Assembly (NCBI RefSeq): GCF_000720635.1
Contig: NZ_JOCF01000067.1
Span: forward strand, 1-64,000
Length of the DNA: 64,000 nucleotides
Source of the DNA: Streptomyces sp. NRRL WC-3742
GTDB taxonomy: Bacteria; Actinomycetota; Actinomycetes; Streptomycetales; Streptomycetaceae
Reading direction: 5' to 3'
Below are positions 35,188-42,655 of this stretch, one piece after another (the first letter of the stretch is position 1; each line of letters starts with the position of its first letter). A model generated the notes under the pieces. The model saw only the letters and a list, made by a program, of their open reading frames with translations, made no database searches and was not told the origin of the DNA. The position numbers and the translations under genes were made by a program.

Positions 35188-35212
35188 GCCCTGAGGGTTT
35201 TCGGGAAGTGGT

Positions 35213-35998
35213 TCAGGAGGCGCTGCGGACGCCTTCCGCCGCACCGACCGGGGTGACCTCGACCAGGCCCGTCTCGCCGAAGGTCAGCTTGCAGGTGTCC
35301 GCACGGTAGGTGGAGACGGCCAGCGCGACCAGGCGGCCCGCGGCGGCGTACTGGGTGGTCATGACCAGCACCGGCGAGCCCGGAGGACGCTCCAGCAGCG
35401 CCGCCTCCTCGGCCTCGGCCACGCCCAGCTCCACCGCACGCGACTCGCCGTCGACCTCCAGGCGCTCCAGCTGGCGCAGCACCGAGCGGGCCCGGTCGCT
35501 CTCGGCCCGGAAGCCCGGCAGGTGAGGCAGCGCGGCGGCCGGCACGTGCAGCGACTCGCTGGCCACCGCCCGGCCCTCGACCAGCCGGACCCGGCGCACG
35601 GTGTGGACGGTCGCGCCCTCGGCCACGCCCAGGCCCTTCGCCAGCTGCGCGGAGGCCGGGGAGGTGGTGCAGTCGACCGTGCGCCAGGAGTGGCTGCGGA
35701 CGGCGCCCGGCCAGCCCTCCTCCTGCCGGTTGACCGGCACACCCACGCGCGGGGCGGCGATCAGCGTGCCGATCCCGCGGCGGCGCACCAGGCGGCCCTC
35801 CAGCTCCAGCTGGTCGAGGGCCTGGCGCAGCGTCGCCCGGGCCACGCCGAAGCGGGCGGACAGCTCGCGCTCGTTGGGCAGGACCTGGCCGGTGGAGAAC
35901 TCCGTGTCGATGGCCTTGAGAAGCACCGTGCGCAGGTGCCAGTACTTGGGCTCCGGCACCGCCGAGAGCTGTCCTGTCGTCCCCACCGTGTCCTCCAC
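35213..35998 (-). CDS. GntR-family regulator with UTRA effector domain
   Basis: This 261-residue protein has an N-terminal GntR winged helix (ARFGVARATLRQALDQLELE, GRLVRRRGIGTLIAAPRVGV) and a UTRA ligand-binding domain (GATVHTVRRVRLVEGRAVAS, ESLHVPAAALPHLPGF, VLVMTTQYAAAGRLVALAVS). HutC/UTRA regulators sense sugars or amino-acid derivatives. No transport operon lies next to it. A CTTTATTAAAG dyad in its upstream region may be its own operator. Confidence 0.92.
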   Translation of the reverse strand: MEDTVGTTGQLSAVPEPKYWHLRTVLLKAIDTEFSTGQVLPNERELSARFGVARATLRQALDQLELEGRLVRRRGIGTLIAAPRVGVPVNRQEEGWPGAVRSHSWRTVDCTTSPASAQLAKGLGVAEGATVHTVRRVRLVEGRAVASESLHVPAAALPHLPGFRAESDRARSVLRQLERLEVDGESRAVELGVAEAEEAALLERPPGSPVLVMTTQYAAAGRLVALAVSTYRADTCKLTFGETGLVEVTPVGAAEGVRSAS

Positions 35999-36272
35999 CT
36001 GTTTCCGGCCTGCCCTGCGACGAGGGCGGATCTCCGGCCCGCTGTCCGCTGTTGCGGCAGGTGGGAGAGCGGGCTTTTATCCGTCCTTCTTTATTAAAGG
36101 TCCTTGCAGTAAGCGACCCTAGGGGCTCCGTCCGGAGATGGTCAAGACCAATGACGGCGCACGATGCGGAGCCCGCGCATCTTCATGCCGTGTTCACGTC
36201 GGGGGCCCCCGCTCCACCCCGACGCGACCGTGTCACGAGTCCCGGCACCGACCCAGCCGGTAGGCTGCCCGA
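35999..36272. promoter_or_regulatory. Divergent promoter between GntR and exonuclease III genes
   Basis: The AT-rich core 36074-36112 contains the dyad CTTTA-T-TAAAG (36089-36099) flanked by TCCTT and GGTCCTTG. It is probably the GntR promoter and operator. No coding region is seen. Confidence 0.45.
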
Positions 36273-37088
36273 GTGACCGTGGTGACGACAGTGAACGTGA
36301 ACGGAATCCGTGCGGCGGCCAAGAAGGGCTTCGTCGAATGGCTCGCCGGCACCGAGGCGGACGTGATCTGCCTCCAGGAGGTGCGCTCCGAGCCGGAACA
36401 GCTCCCCGTCGAGCTGCGCGACCTCGACGGCTGGCACGCCGTCTGGGCCCCCGCCGCCGCCAAGGGCCGCGCCGGCGTGGCGATCCTCTCCCGCCAGGCG
36501 CCCCAGCGCACCGTCATCGGCTTCGACTCCGACGAGTTCGACGGCTCCGGCCGCTACATCGAGATCGACCTGCCCGGCCTGACCGTCGCCAGCCTCTACC
36601 TCCCCTCCGGCGAGGTCGGCACCGAGCGCCAGGACGAGAAGGAACGCTTCATGGCGGAGTTCCTCGCCTACCTCACCACCCTGCGCACCCGCGCCGCCGC
36701 CGACGGCCGCGAGGTCGTCGTCTGCGGCGACTGGAACATCTGCCACCGCCCCGAAGACCTCAAGAACTGGAAGTCCAACCAGAAGGCCGCCGGCTTCCTC
36801 CCCGAGGAACGCGCCTGGCTCTCCCGCGTCTACGACGAAGCCGGCTACGTCGACGTCGTCCGCGCCCTCCACCCCGACACCACCGGCCCCTACTCCTGGT
36901 GGTCCTACCGCGGCCGCGCCTTCGACAACGACTCCGGCTGGAGGATCGATCTCCTGACGGCCAGTCAGAAACTCGCGGACACCTGCACCAAGGCGTACGT
37001 CGAGCGCCCCGCCTCCCACGCCGAACGCTGGTCCGACCACGCACCGGTGACAGCCGTCTTCGATCTCACCCAACTCCCGCAGCACTGA
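36273..37088 (+). CDS. xth: Exodeoxyribonuclease III / AP endonuclease
   Basis: This 271-residue endonuclease/exonuclease/phosphatase-fold protein starts at GTG 36273 (VTVVTTVNVNGIRAAAKKGF). Signature segments are ADVICLQEVRSEPEQLPVEL (catalytic Glu), GRAGVAILSRQAPQ, GRYIEIDLPGLTVASLYLPS, VCGDWNICHRPEDLKNWKSN (Asp and Asn), YSWWSYRGRAFDNDSGWRID and a final SDHAPVTAVFDL (Asp-His pair). It cleaves DNA at abasic sites and removes 3' blocks in base-excision repair. All catalytic residues appear intact. Confidence 0.95.
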   Translation: MTVVTTVNVNGIRAAAKKGFVEWLAGTEADVICLQEVRSEPEQLPVELRDLDGWHAVWAPAAAKGRAGVAILSRQAPQRTVIGFDSDEFDGSGRYIEIDLPGLTVASLYLPSGEVGTERQDEKERFMAEFLAYLTTLRTRAAADGREVVVCGDWNICHRPEDLKNWKSNQKAAGFLPEERAWLSRVYDEAGYVDVVRALHPDTTGPYSWWSYRGRAFDNDSGWRIDLLTASQKLADTCTKAYVERPASHAERWSDHAPVTAVFDLTQLPQH

Positions 37089-37314
37089 GGGGAGATCGGG
37101 CAACTCGCTCCAGCTGCCGCGAGGCCGTCGCGCTGCTCATCCAGAGCATCGGCCGCGGCCGCCACTTTCCTGCAACGGGACTGCCGGCGATCCCCAGCCA
37201 CCCGGCCCGGGCCACCGCCCTCGCCTTGGTTCCCGCCACCGCGACCGCGCAGCGTCGATCCCGCTCTCCGCACGTACCCAGGCACTGTGGCGCAGGGAGA
37301 AGGAGGACGGACCC

Positions 37315-37943
37315 GTGCGATTCCTCGACCGCGTCTCCGCCGGCCGCCGGCTCGCCGAGGCGGTGGCCCCGTTCGTCGGCGACCGGAGCGACGGCCAGGT
37401 GGTCGTCCTCGCTCTGGCCCCCGGCGGACTGCCCGTCGCCGCCGAGGTCGCCGAGGGACTGGGCGCCCCTCTGGACGCCACCGTGGTACGGCAGTTGAGC
37501 GTGCCCGGCCACGACCGCCCGATCGGCGCCGTCGCCGACGGCGACCCCCCGCTGTTCGACCACGACTCCCTGAAGGGCCTCGGCCTCACCCCGATCGAGG
37601 TCGGCGCCAGCCTCAAGCGCGAACGGGCGCTCCCCTGCGCGTCCGGGGCCGCACCGCCGTCCTCGTCTCGGACGGCCTCACCTACGCCCTCACCGCCCGC
37701 ACGGCCGTGCGCACGCTCCTCGCCGACCGCCCGGGCCGTCTGCTCCTCGCGGCCCCCGTCTGCGACGCCCGGATCGCCGAGGAGCTCCGGCGTGAGGTGG
37801 ACGCCCTGATCTACCTCCACCTGCCCGACTACGCCCACGCCGCCGGCCCCTTCTACGGGGACTTCCACACCGTCACCGACCGCCACCCGCAGCGGGTAGC
37901 GGCGCGCGGGGGCGTGCGAGGCGTGCGGCGGGCAGGGGCGTGA
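37315..37943 (+). pseudogene. Frameshifted phosphoribosyltransferase-domain protein
   Basis: GTG 37315 follows AGGAGG and encodes a PRTase-like N-terminus (VVVLALAPGGLPVAAEVAEG, LGAPLDATVVRQLSVPGHDR). Near 37630 recognisable sequence moves to another frame: LRVRGRTAVLVSDGLTYALT, ARTAVRTLLADRPGRLLLAA and YAHAAGPFYGDFHTVTD, ending at TGA 37941-37943. The diphosphate-binding loop (VSDGLTYALTART) is degenerate compared with the family VDDGxATGxT. So the gene carries a frameshift, unless the assembly is wrong at that point. Confidence 0.75.
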
Positions 37944-38353
37944 CGGCCGGACCTCTCGGAAATCCCCCACCGGACCATTTATGCGATCCACCGGATCTCC
38001 GATTCCGCAGCGCGCCGCAGCCATCACCCGGTGTGACATTCCCTGGTCGGCGTGGCCGTGAAATCCGGGAAATGCCCGCCGGTCGGCCCCGATTATCGCC
38101 GGAAGCTTGGCATATGCCTTTCAAATCACCGGCCTCCACCCGCATACTCCCAGGTCATGAAGTAGACATCCAGGCAACCCAGTTGAAGGTTGACACCGGC
38201 TCGGATCGCCACCGTATAGTTAGCACCAGTAGCCCAAGTGATATCCGTTTCACAAAAGTTACTAGTCAAAAGATCCCCTTCCGGAACGTTCCTGGCCTGG
38301 CGGGAGGCCCGGGCTCGACGAGGGATCAATGACAACACATACGGGGGTATGCG
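37944..38353. promoter_or_regulatory. Low-GC island upstream of the sigma-like gene
   Basis: Bases about 38110-38300 fall to roughly even base composition, far below the surrounding DNA. Poly-A/T words (CACAAAAGTTACTAGTCAAAAG) suggest promoter DNA for the sigma-like gene or recently acquired sequence. It also holds the 47-codon frame listed separately. Confidence 0.4.
38126..38269 (-). CDS. Possible 47-residue peptide, unknown
   Basis: A TTG at 38269 preceded by GGAAGGGG at good spacing opens a 47-codon frame containing NFCETDITWATGANYTVAIR and LQLGCLDVYFMTWEYAGG. Codon use is AT-rich and unlike all neighbours. The two Cys and several Thr residues allow a secreted or modified peptide, but there is no signal sequence or recognised core motif. 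It may be non-coding. Confidence 0.25.
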   Translation of the reverse strand: MTSNFCETDITWATGANYTVAIRAGVNLQLGCLDVYFMTWEYAGGGR

Positions 38354-38986
38354 TTGCACGTCACCACACTGAACGAACTCGTCGACAGATGCCTCGCCGG
38401 GGATCAGGACGCATGGAGTCAACTGGTCGACCGGTACACGCCGTTGGTGTTCGCCATCGCCCGTGGGCACCGGCTCGGTCGGGCGGACTGCGAGGACGTC
38501 GTCCAGACCACCTGGCTGCGGGCGGTCCAGCACCTCGGCAAACTCCGCTCGCCCGAGCGGATAGCCCAGTGGATCGCGACCTCGGCCCGCCGGGAGAGCC
38601 TGAAGTGCCTGGAGAAGAGCGGGCGGAGCGTGCCGGTCGGCGAGCCGGCCGTCTTCGACCGGCCCGAGCCCTCCGAGAACCATCCGGAGGAGCGGGTGCT
38701 CACGGCCGAACAGGGTGACGAAGTCCTGCTCGCCTTCTGCGAGTTGACGCCGCGCTGCCAGGCTCTGCTGAGCCTGCTCGTGGCGGACCCGCCGATGCCC
38801 TACGACGAGATCGTCGTCACGCTCGGCATGGCCCGCGGTTCCATCGGGCCGATCCGGGGCCGCTGCCTGGCCCACCTGGAGAAGATCATGCGGCAGCGCG
38901 CAGGCCGCTCGCCGCAGGATGCGGAGTTGATCCGAACGGTGCGGGAAACCGGACTCCAGGCGTTCTCCATGCAGCGGGCACGTTAA
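38354..38986 (+). CDS. ECF-type RNA polymerase sigma factor
   Basis: This 210-residue protein starts at TTG 38354, preceded by GGGGG. Region 2 is LVDRCLAGDQDAWSQLVDRY, TPLVFAIARGHRLGRADCED and VVQTTWLRAVQHLGKLRSPE. Region 4 is TPRCQALLSLLVADPPMPYD, EIVVTLGMARGSIGPIRGRC, LAHLEKIMR. It would direct RNA polymerase to specific promoters. No anti-sigma factor is adjacent. It sits at the left border of the biosynthetic cluster and could be a cluster regulator, though the link is positional only. Confidence 0.9.
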   Translation: MHVTTLNELVDRCLAGDQDAWSQLVDRYTPLVFAIARGHRLGRADCEDVVQTTWLRAVQHLGKLRSPERIAQWIATSARRESLKCLEKSGRSVPVGEPAVFDRPEPSENHPEERVLTAEQGDEVLLAFCELTPRCQALLSLLVADPPMPYDEIVVTLGMARGSIGPIRGRCLAHLEKIMRQRAGRSPQDAELIRTVRETGLQAFSMQRAR

Positions 38987-39183
38987 CGCGAAATGGCATC
39001 AGGCGCAGGCGGGTCGGTGAATTCGACCCGCCTGTCGCCGTGCGCATTCCCGGCGGCGCTTCCCTCTGCCGTGGCCTGCTGGATGAGCTGCTTCACCTTC
39101 GCGGTCAGATCGGCCGGCATGGGGCCGATGGCCTGGGACAGTCTCTGCAGCGTCTCCTCGGACTCGTCCACCCTCGCCCCCAC
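38983..39183 (-). CDS. Small protein of unknown function
   Basis: A 66-residue frame runs from GTG 39183. It has an acidic helix (VDESEETLQRLSQAIGPMPA) and continues DLTAKVKQLIQQATAEGSAA with a Pro-rich end. Its stop overlaps the stop region of the convergent sigma gene. An in-frame TAA lies shortly upstream, so the start must be GTG 39183 or GTG 39171. No domain is recognised. It could be a small regulatory partner of the sigma factor, but nothing shows this. Confidence 0.5.
   Translation of the reverse strand: MGARVDESEETLQRLSQAIGPMPADLTAKVKQLIQQATAEGSAAGNAHGDRRVEFTDPPAPDAISR
39007..39033. terminator. Hairpin downstream of the sigma gene
   Basis: AGGCGGGTCG (39007-39016) and CGACCCGCCT (39024-39033) form a 10-bp stem with a 7-base AT-rich loop, 21 bases after the sigma gene stop. 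It overlaps the 3' part of the small convergent gene. Confidence 0.5.
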
Positions 39184-39248
39184 AGAAGAAGTTTATGACT
39201 CAATGACAGAATCAGCGTAGAGCTTGCTCATCGCTTTCGGCAAGAGGT

Positions 39249-40220
39249 TCAAATCTTATATCCGTTCTCAGGCGGACTTTCGTTCAGTGCCCCGATCGTC
39301 GCCCTGAGCCGCCGCCATTCGCCGGCCGCGTGGTGCGGGATTTCCGGCAGCACCGCGCGCGAGAAGCCCGCGAGCACCCGCCCCGGGCCGACCTCGGTCA
39401 GGCCGGTCACCCCGTACGTGCCGATCCGGCGCAGGGTGTCCGTCCAGCGCACCCGGTCGGCGAGCTGGCGCCGCAGCCGCTCCCGGGCCTCGGCACCGGT
39501 GCGCACCTCGTCGGCGGTCACGTTGGCGAGCACCGGGATCGCGGGGTCGCGGAACTCCACCGCGTCGAGCTCGGCGGCGAACTCCTCCTCCATCCCGGCC
39601 ATCAGACTGCAGTGGAAGGGCGCGCCGACCGCCAGTTGCACCACCTTGGTCGCGCCCGCCTCCTTCGCCCCGGCCATCACCAGGCGCACGGTGTCCACCG
39701 TGCCGGACACCACCTGCTGGCCGGGCTCGTTGTCGTTGGCGATCTCGACCACGCCGCCGCCGCGTTCGCGGGCCTCGGTGCAGAGCTCCTCGGACCGTTC
39801 GAGGGACAGGCCGATCAGCGCGGCCATCGCCCCGGGATTGTTCTCGTTCACCTTGGCCATCAACTCGCCGCGTCGGCGGACGAGTTGCAGCGCGTCCCGC
39901 CAGTCGAGCACCCCGGCGCACACCAGCGCGGCGTACTCGCCGAGGCTGTGCCCCGCGGCCAGTGCCGGGCTGATCCCGTGGGCGCGCAGCACGTCCAGGG
40001 CCACCAGGCTGGTGAGGAAGACGGCCGGCTGGGTGATGTCGGTCCGCTGCAGTTCCTCGGCCGATCCCTCCCAGCACAGCGTGGACAGCGGCAGGCCCAG
40101 CAGGTCGTCGGCCGGCCGGTAGTAGCGCTCCACCAGCTCGGGAAACCGCTCGGCGAGGTCCCGGCCCATCCCGGGCCGCTGCGAGCCCTGGCCGGGGAAC
40201 AGGAAGGCGACGGAGGTCAT
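39249..40220 (-). CDS. Malonyl-CoA:ACP transacylase (FabD type)
   Basis: This 323-residue acyltransferase has the FabD signature set: FLFPGQGSQRPGMGRDLA at the N-terminus, nucleophile Ser92 in GHSLGEYAALV, Arg117 in RRRGELM (malonyl carboxylate binding) and catalytic His203 in GAPFHCSLM. It loads malonyl units from CoA onto the carrier protein. It is the last gene of the minus-strand biosynthetic operon but is separated from the flavin reductase by a strong intrinsic terminator, so its expression may be lower or independent. A second copy besides the housekeeping fabD is expected of a dedicated pathway. Confidence 0.95.
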   Translation of the reverse strand: MTSVAFLFPGQGSQRPGMGRDLAERFPELVERYYRPADDLLGLPLSTLCWEGSAEELQRTDITQPAVFLTSLVALDVLRAHGISPALAAGHSLGEYAALVCAGVLDWRDALQLVRRRGELMAKVNENNPGAMAALIGLSLERSEELCTEARERGGGVVEIANDNEPGQQVVSGTVDTVRLVMAGAKEAGATKVVQLAVGAPFHCSLMAGMEEEFAAELDAVEFRDPAIPVLANVTADEVRTGAEARERLRRQLADRVRWTDTLRRIGTYGVTGLTEVGPGRVLAGFSRAVLPEIPHHAAGEWRRLRATIGALNESPPENGYKI

Positions 40221-40249
40221 CTGGCTCCTCAGGAAAGGGTGGTGGGAGT

Positions 40250-40297
40250 GAAGGGGCAGAAAAAGGAGCCGGGGCCGACCCGGGTCGGCCCCGGCTC
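40250..40297 (-). terminator. Intrinsic terminator with T-tract inside the operon
   Basis: GAGCCGGGGCCGACCC (40266-40281) is followed directly by its exact complement (40282-40297). On the minus strand the hairpin is followed by CTTTTTCTG (complement of 40257-40265). A 16-bp GC stem plus T-tract is a canonical rho-independent terminator, rare in this GC-rich genome. It lies between the flavin reductase stop and fabD. Confidence 0.85.
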
Positions 40298-40302
40298 GCG
40301 GG

Positions 40303-40842
40303 TCATCCCAGACGGGCGAACTGCCCGCGGTAGAACAACAGGGGTTCGTCCTCGGGCCCGGTGCCCAGCTCGCACACCCTCCCGAGGAAGATGGTGTGGT
40401 CTCCCCCGGGCAGCTCGCGTTCGACCAGGCAGCCGAAGTACGAGAGGGAGCCGGACAGCACCGGGATCCCGCGCCACCCGGGCCGGTGCGGGACGCCCTC
40501 CAGGGCGCGCTCCCCCGACGGCCGCCCCGCCGCCGCGCACCCGGCCGCCGTGGCAGCCTGGCCCCCGCTCAGCACGTTGACGGTGAACGCCCCGGCGGCG
40601 GAGATGGCGGCGGCGGTCCTGGACCCCTCCTTCAGACAGATCAGCAGCAGCGGCGGTTCCAGGGAGACCGAGGTCAGGGAGTTGACCGTGGTCGCGCTCG
40701 GTCCGCCGGGGCCGGCGGTGGTGACCACCGCGACCCCGGTGCCGAACCTCCCGATCGCCCGGCGGAAGGACCGCTCGTCCGGCCGCGCGCCCCGGACGCT
40801 GGTCCCCGGGCCCTGGTGGCCGGCCGTCACGATGCCGGCCAT
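40303..40842 (-). CDS. Flavin reductase-domain protein
   Basis: This 179-residue protein has the split-barrel flavin reductase fold: FRRAIGRFGTGVAVVTTAGP, SATTVNSLTSVSLEPPLLLI, CLKEGSRTAAAISAAGAFTV, NVLSGGQAATAAGCAAAGRP and HTIFLGRVCELGTGPEDEPL. It should reduce FMN or FAD with NAD(P)H and supply a two-component monooxygenase, but no such oxygenase is in the window. ATG 40842 shares one base with the stop of the KASIII-like gene (TGATG), so the two are translationally coupled. Confidence 0.9.
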   Translation of the reverse strand: MAGIVTAGHQGPGTSVRGARPDERSFRRAIGRFGTGVAVVTTAGPGGPSATTVNSLTSVSLEPPLLLICLKEGSRTAAAISAAGAFTVNVLSGGQAATAAGCAAAGRPSGERALEGVPHRPGWRGIPVLSGSLSYFGCLVERELPGGDHTIFLGRVCELGTGPEDEPLLFYRGQFARLG

Positions 40843-41924
40843 CAGCGCACCGGAGCCTGGGCGGTCCAGTCCACGACCGCACCCGCGTAGATCCACTTGG
40901 TGCTCTCGACCCCGATCAGCATCAGCCGGTCGCCGGGGCGGATCCGCCCGGAGCGCCAGGCGTCGTCGAGGAAGAGCGGCACGGCCGCGCACCCGACGGC
41001 GCCCATGGTGGAGAGGCTGTCGAAGATCCTGCCGTCGAGCGCCTTCCACTCCGTGGTGTCCAGCCCGAGCTCGTGGAGCGAGTCGAGCATCCAGCCGACG
41101 TTGCCCTCCGGCACCAGGCACAGGTCCACCGACTCCACGTCCACGCCGCTGCGCTGCAGCGTGCTGCGGATCGCCTCCGTGACCATCACCGGGGTGAAGT
41201 CCCCGGCACCGACCACGTCGACCTTCAGGTCGACCAGCCGCTTGGCCTTGAGCTGCTGGTGGATCGGGGCGTGGGTGCCACCGCCCACCGAGTGGATGCC
41301 CGGCTTGCGGTCGCCGCCGATGCAGGCGGTGGCACCGGCCCGGAGCCCGCCCTCGCCCTCCTCCGCGCGCAGCACGATCGCGCCGGCGCCGTCGCCGAAC
41401 ATGTAGACCGGCATCCGGTCGCGCATCCGTATCCGGTTCGGGTCCTGGCCGAGGAAGACCGGGGCCAGCACCGGGGAGATGGCCTCGCTGCCGATCACCA
41501 GGGCGGTGCGGTAGGTGCCGGCCTCCAGGTACATCCGGGCGATGTCCAGGCCCTGGACGACGCCCGCGCCGCCGGAGCGCAGCTCCATGGTGGCGCAGCT
41601 GACCAGGCCCAGGTGCTCCTGGACCAGGTTCACCACCGGCGGCAGCGGGAAGTCCGGGGTCCCGGTGGCGAGCACCATGAGGTCGACCTCCGCGGCCTCG
41701 ACGCCGGCCGCGTCGAGCGCCCGGACGGCGGCGCGGTACGCCATGTCCGAGTTGTTCTCGCGGTGTTCGCCGGTCTTGGGGTCGATCATCCAGAACCGCC
41801 GCTCGATGGAGAGGCCCTCCAGGACCTCGTCGGGCAGCGGCCCGACCAGGCGGGTGATCTCTTCGGTGGGGATCGGATCACCGGGCTGGTAGCCACCGGT
41901 CCCGATGATGCGGATCGAGGTCAC
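40842..41924 (-). CDS. KASIII-fold protein without the Cys-His-Asn triad
   Basis: This 360-residue thiolase-fold protein starts at GTG 41924 after GAAGGAG. Fold landmarks include MAYRAAVRALDAAGVEAAEV, YMFGDGAGAIVLRAEEGEGG and FLDDAWRSGRIRPGDRLMLI. The three catalytic positions are altered. The Cys of CAGFxYxL is Gly119 (GAGVVQGL), the His of PHQAN is Glu273 (PEGNV) and the Asn of GNTSAA aligns with Ala309. It is therefore unlikely to prime by decarboxylative condensation. It may act as an acyltransferase of another mechanism or as a structural partner. It sits between the ACP and flavin reductase genes of the operon. Confidence 0.85.
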   Translation of the reverse strand: MTSIRIIGTGGYQPGDPIPTEEITRLVGPLPDEVLEGLSIERRFWMIDPKTGEHRENNSDMAYRAAVRALDAAGVEAAEVDLMVLATGTPDFPLPPVVNLVQEHLGLVSCATMELRSGGAGVVQGLDIARMYLEAGTYRTALVIGSEAISPVLAPVFLGQDPNRIRMRDRMPVYMFGDGAGAIVLRAEEGEGGLRAGATACIGGDRKPGIHSVGGGTHAPIHQQLKAKRLVDLKVDVVGAGDFTPVMVTEAIRSTLQRSGVDVESVDLCLVPEGNVGWMLDSLHELGLDTTEWKALDGRIFDSLSTMGAVGCAAVPLFLDDAWRSGRIRPGDRLMLIGVESTKWIYAGAVVDWTAQAPVR

Positions 41925-42004
41925 GCCGTCGCTCCTTCGGTTCGCTGCTCGTGGTGACGAGGGGTCGGACGAGGGGTCAAGGGTGTCGGAGGGGGAACCG
42001 GGGA

Positions 42005-42403
42005 TCAGGCGGCCACGGACGACTTGTGGACGACCAGCTGCACCAGGTTGGCGACCGTGAACAGGCCCATCACCTGGGTCGCCTTGAGGGTGCCGCTGAG
42101 CGCCTCGACGTCGATCTGCGGCATGACGCTCTTCAGCTGGGCGAGCGCGCGGTCGGTGACGATCTCGTTCTCGTCGCCGAACTCCTCCTCGGGGATGCCG
42201 CCCTGGACGTACTCGGCCAGCTCGGCCGCCTGGATCTTGACGCCCAGCGAGCGCTCCAGGCGGAACAGGATGTCGAGCAGGTCGATCGACTCGGCGCCCA
42301 GGTCGTCCAGCAGGGTCGCGTCGTCCACGACCTCCTCCGGCTCCGCGCCGAGCGCGTCGGCGACGGCGGTGCGGACGGCCTCGGTGATCTGGGTGAGGGA
42401 CAT
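42005..42403 (-). CDS. Acyl carrier protein with C-terminal extension
   Basis: This 132-residue carrier protein starts at ATG 42403 (RBS TGGAG 8 bases upstream); ATG 42427 would add eight residues. The phosphopantetheine site is Ser39 in DDLGAESIDLLDI. Helices VRTAVADALGAEPEEVVDDA and FRLERSLGVKIQAAELAEYV complete the fold by about residue 65. A further 65 residues follow (IPEEEFGDENEIVTDRALAQ, LKATQVMGLFTVANLVQLVV), making it far longer than the usual 80-residue ACP. It probably carries the growing chain and is activated by the PPTase of the same operon. Confidence 0.92.
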   Translation of the reverse strand: MSLTQITEAVRTAVADALGAEPEEVVDDATLLDDLGAESIDLLDILFRLERSLGVKIQAAELAEYVQGGIPEEEFGDENEIVTDRALAQLKSVMPQIDVEALSGTLKATQVMGLFTVANLVQLVVHKSSVAA

Positions 42404-42476
42404 GCTGTGCTCCATCGTTTCGGTCATGGGCCCGCTGCCGGTGCGGCACGCGGGGCTGAGGGGCCGTGCAGTGGTG

Positions 42477-42588
42477 CGGTACCGCGGTACTGCGGCACTT
42501 CGGTACTTCGGTACTTCGGTACTTCGGTACTTCGGTACTTCGGTACTTCGGTACTTCGGTACTTCGGTACTTCGGTACTTCGGTACTT
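42477..42588. repeat. 8-bp tandem repeat CGGTACTT, 11 perfect plus 3 imperfect copies
   Basis: Eleven perfect copies of CGGTACTT run without a break at 42501-42588, preceded by degenerate copies at 42477-42484, 42485-42492 and 42493-42500. The array lies between the ketoreductase stop and the ACP start inside the operon. On the transcript it reads AAGUACCG repeated. Frames through it encode an artificial 8-residue repeat (STEVPKYR), but no supported gene covers it. Confidence 0.97.
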
Positions 42589-42655
42589 CCCGCCACCGGG
42601 CCGGCGGGATACACCGGCCCGGCCCGCGGGTCCGCCGGGTGGACGGGCCGCGCGG

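Noticed and set aside
42428..42655. Frames through the 8-bp array encoding an STEVPKYR repeat protein
   Set aside because: The repeat is an automatic result of an 8-bp unit read in triplets. The frame joins unrelated shadow sequence and has no own start or RBS.
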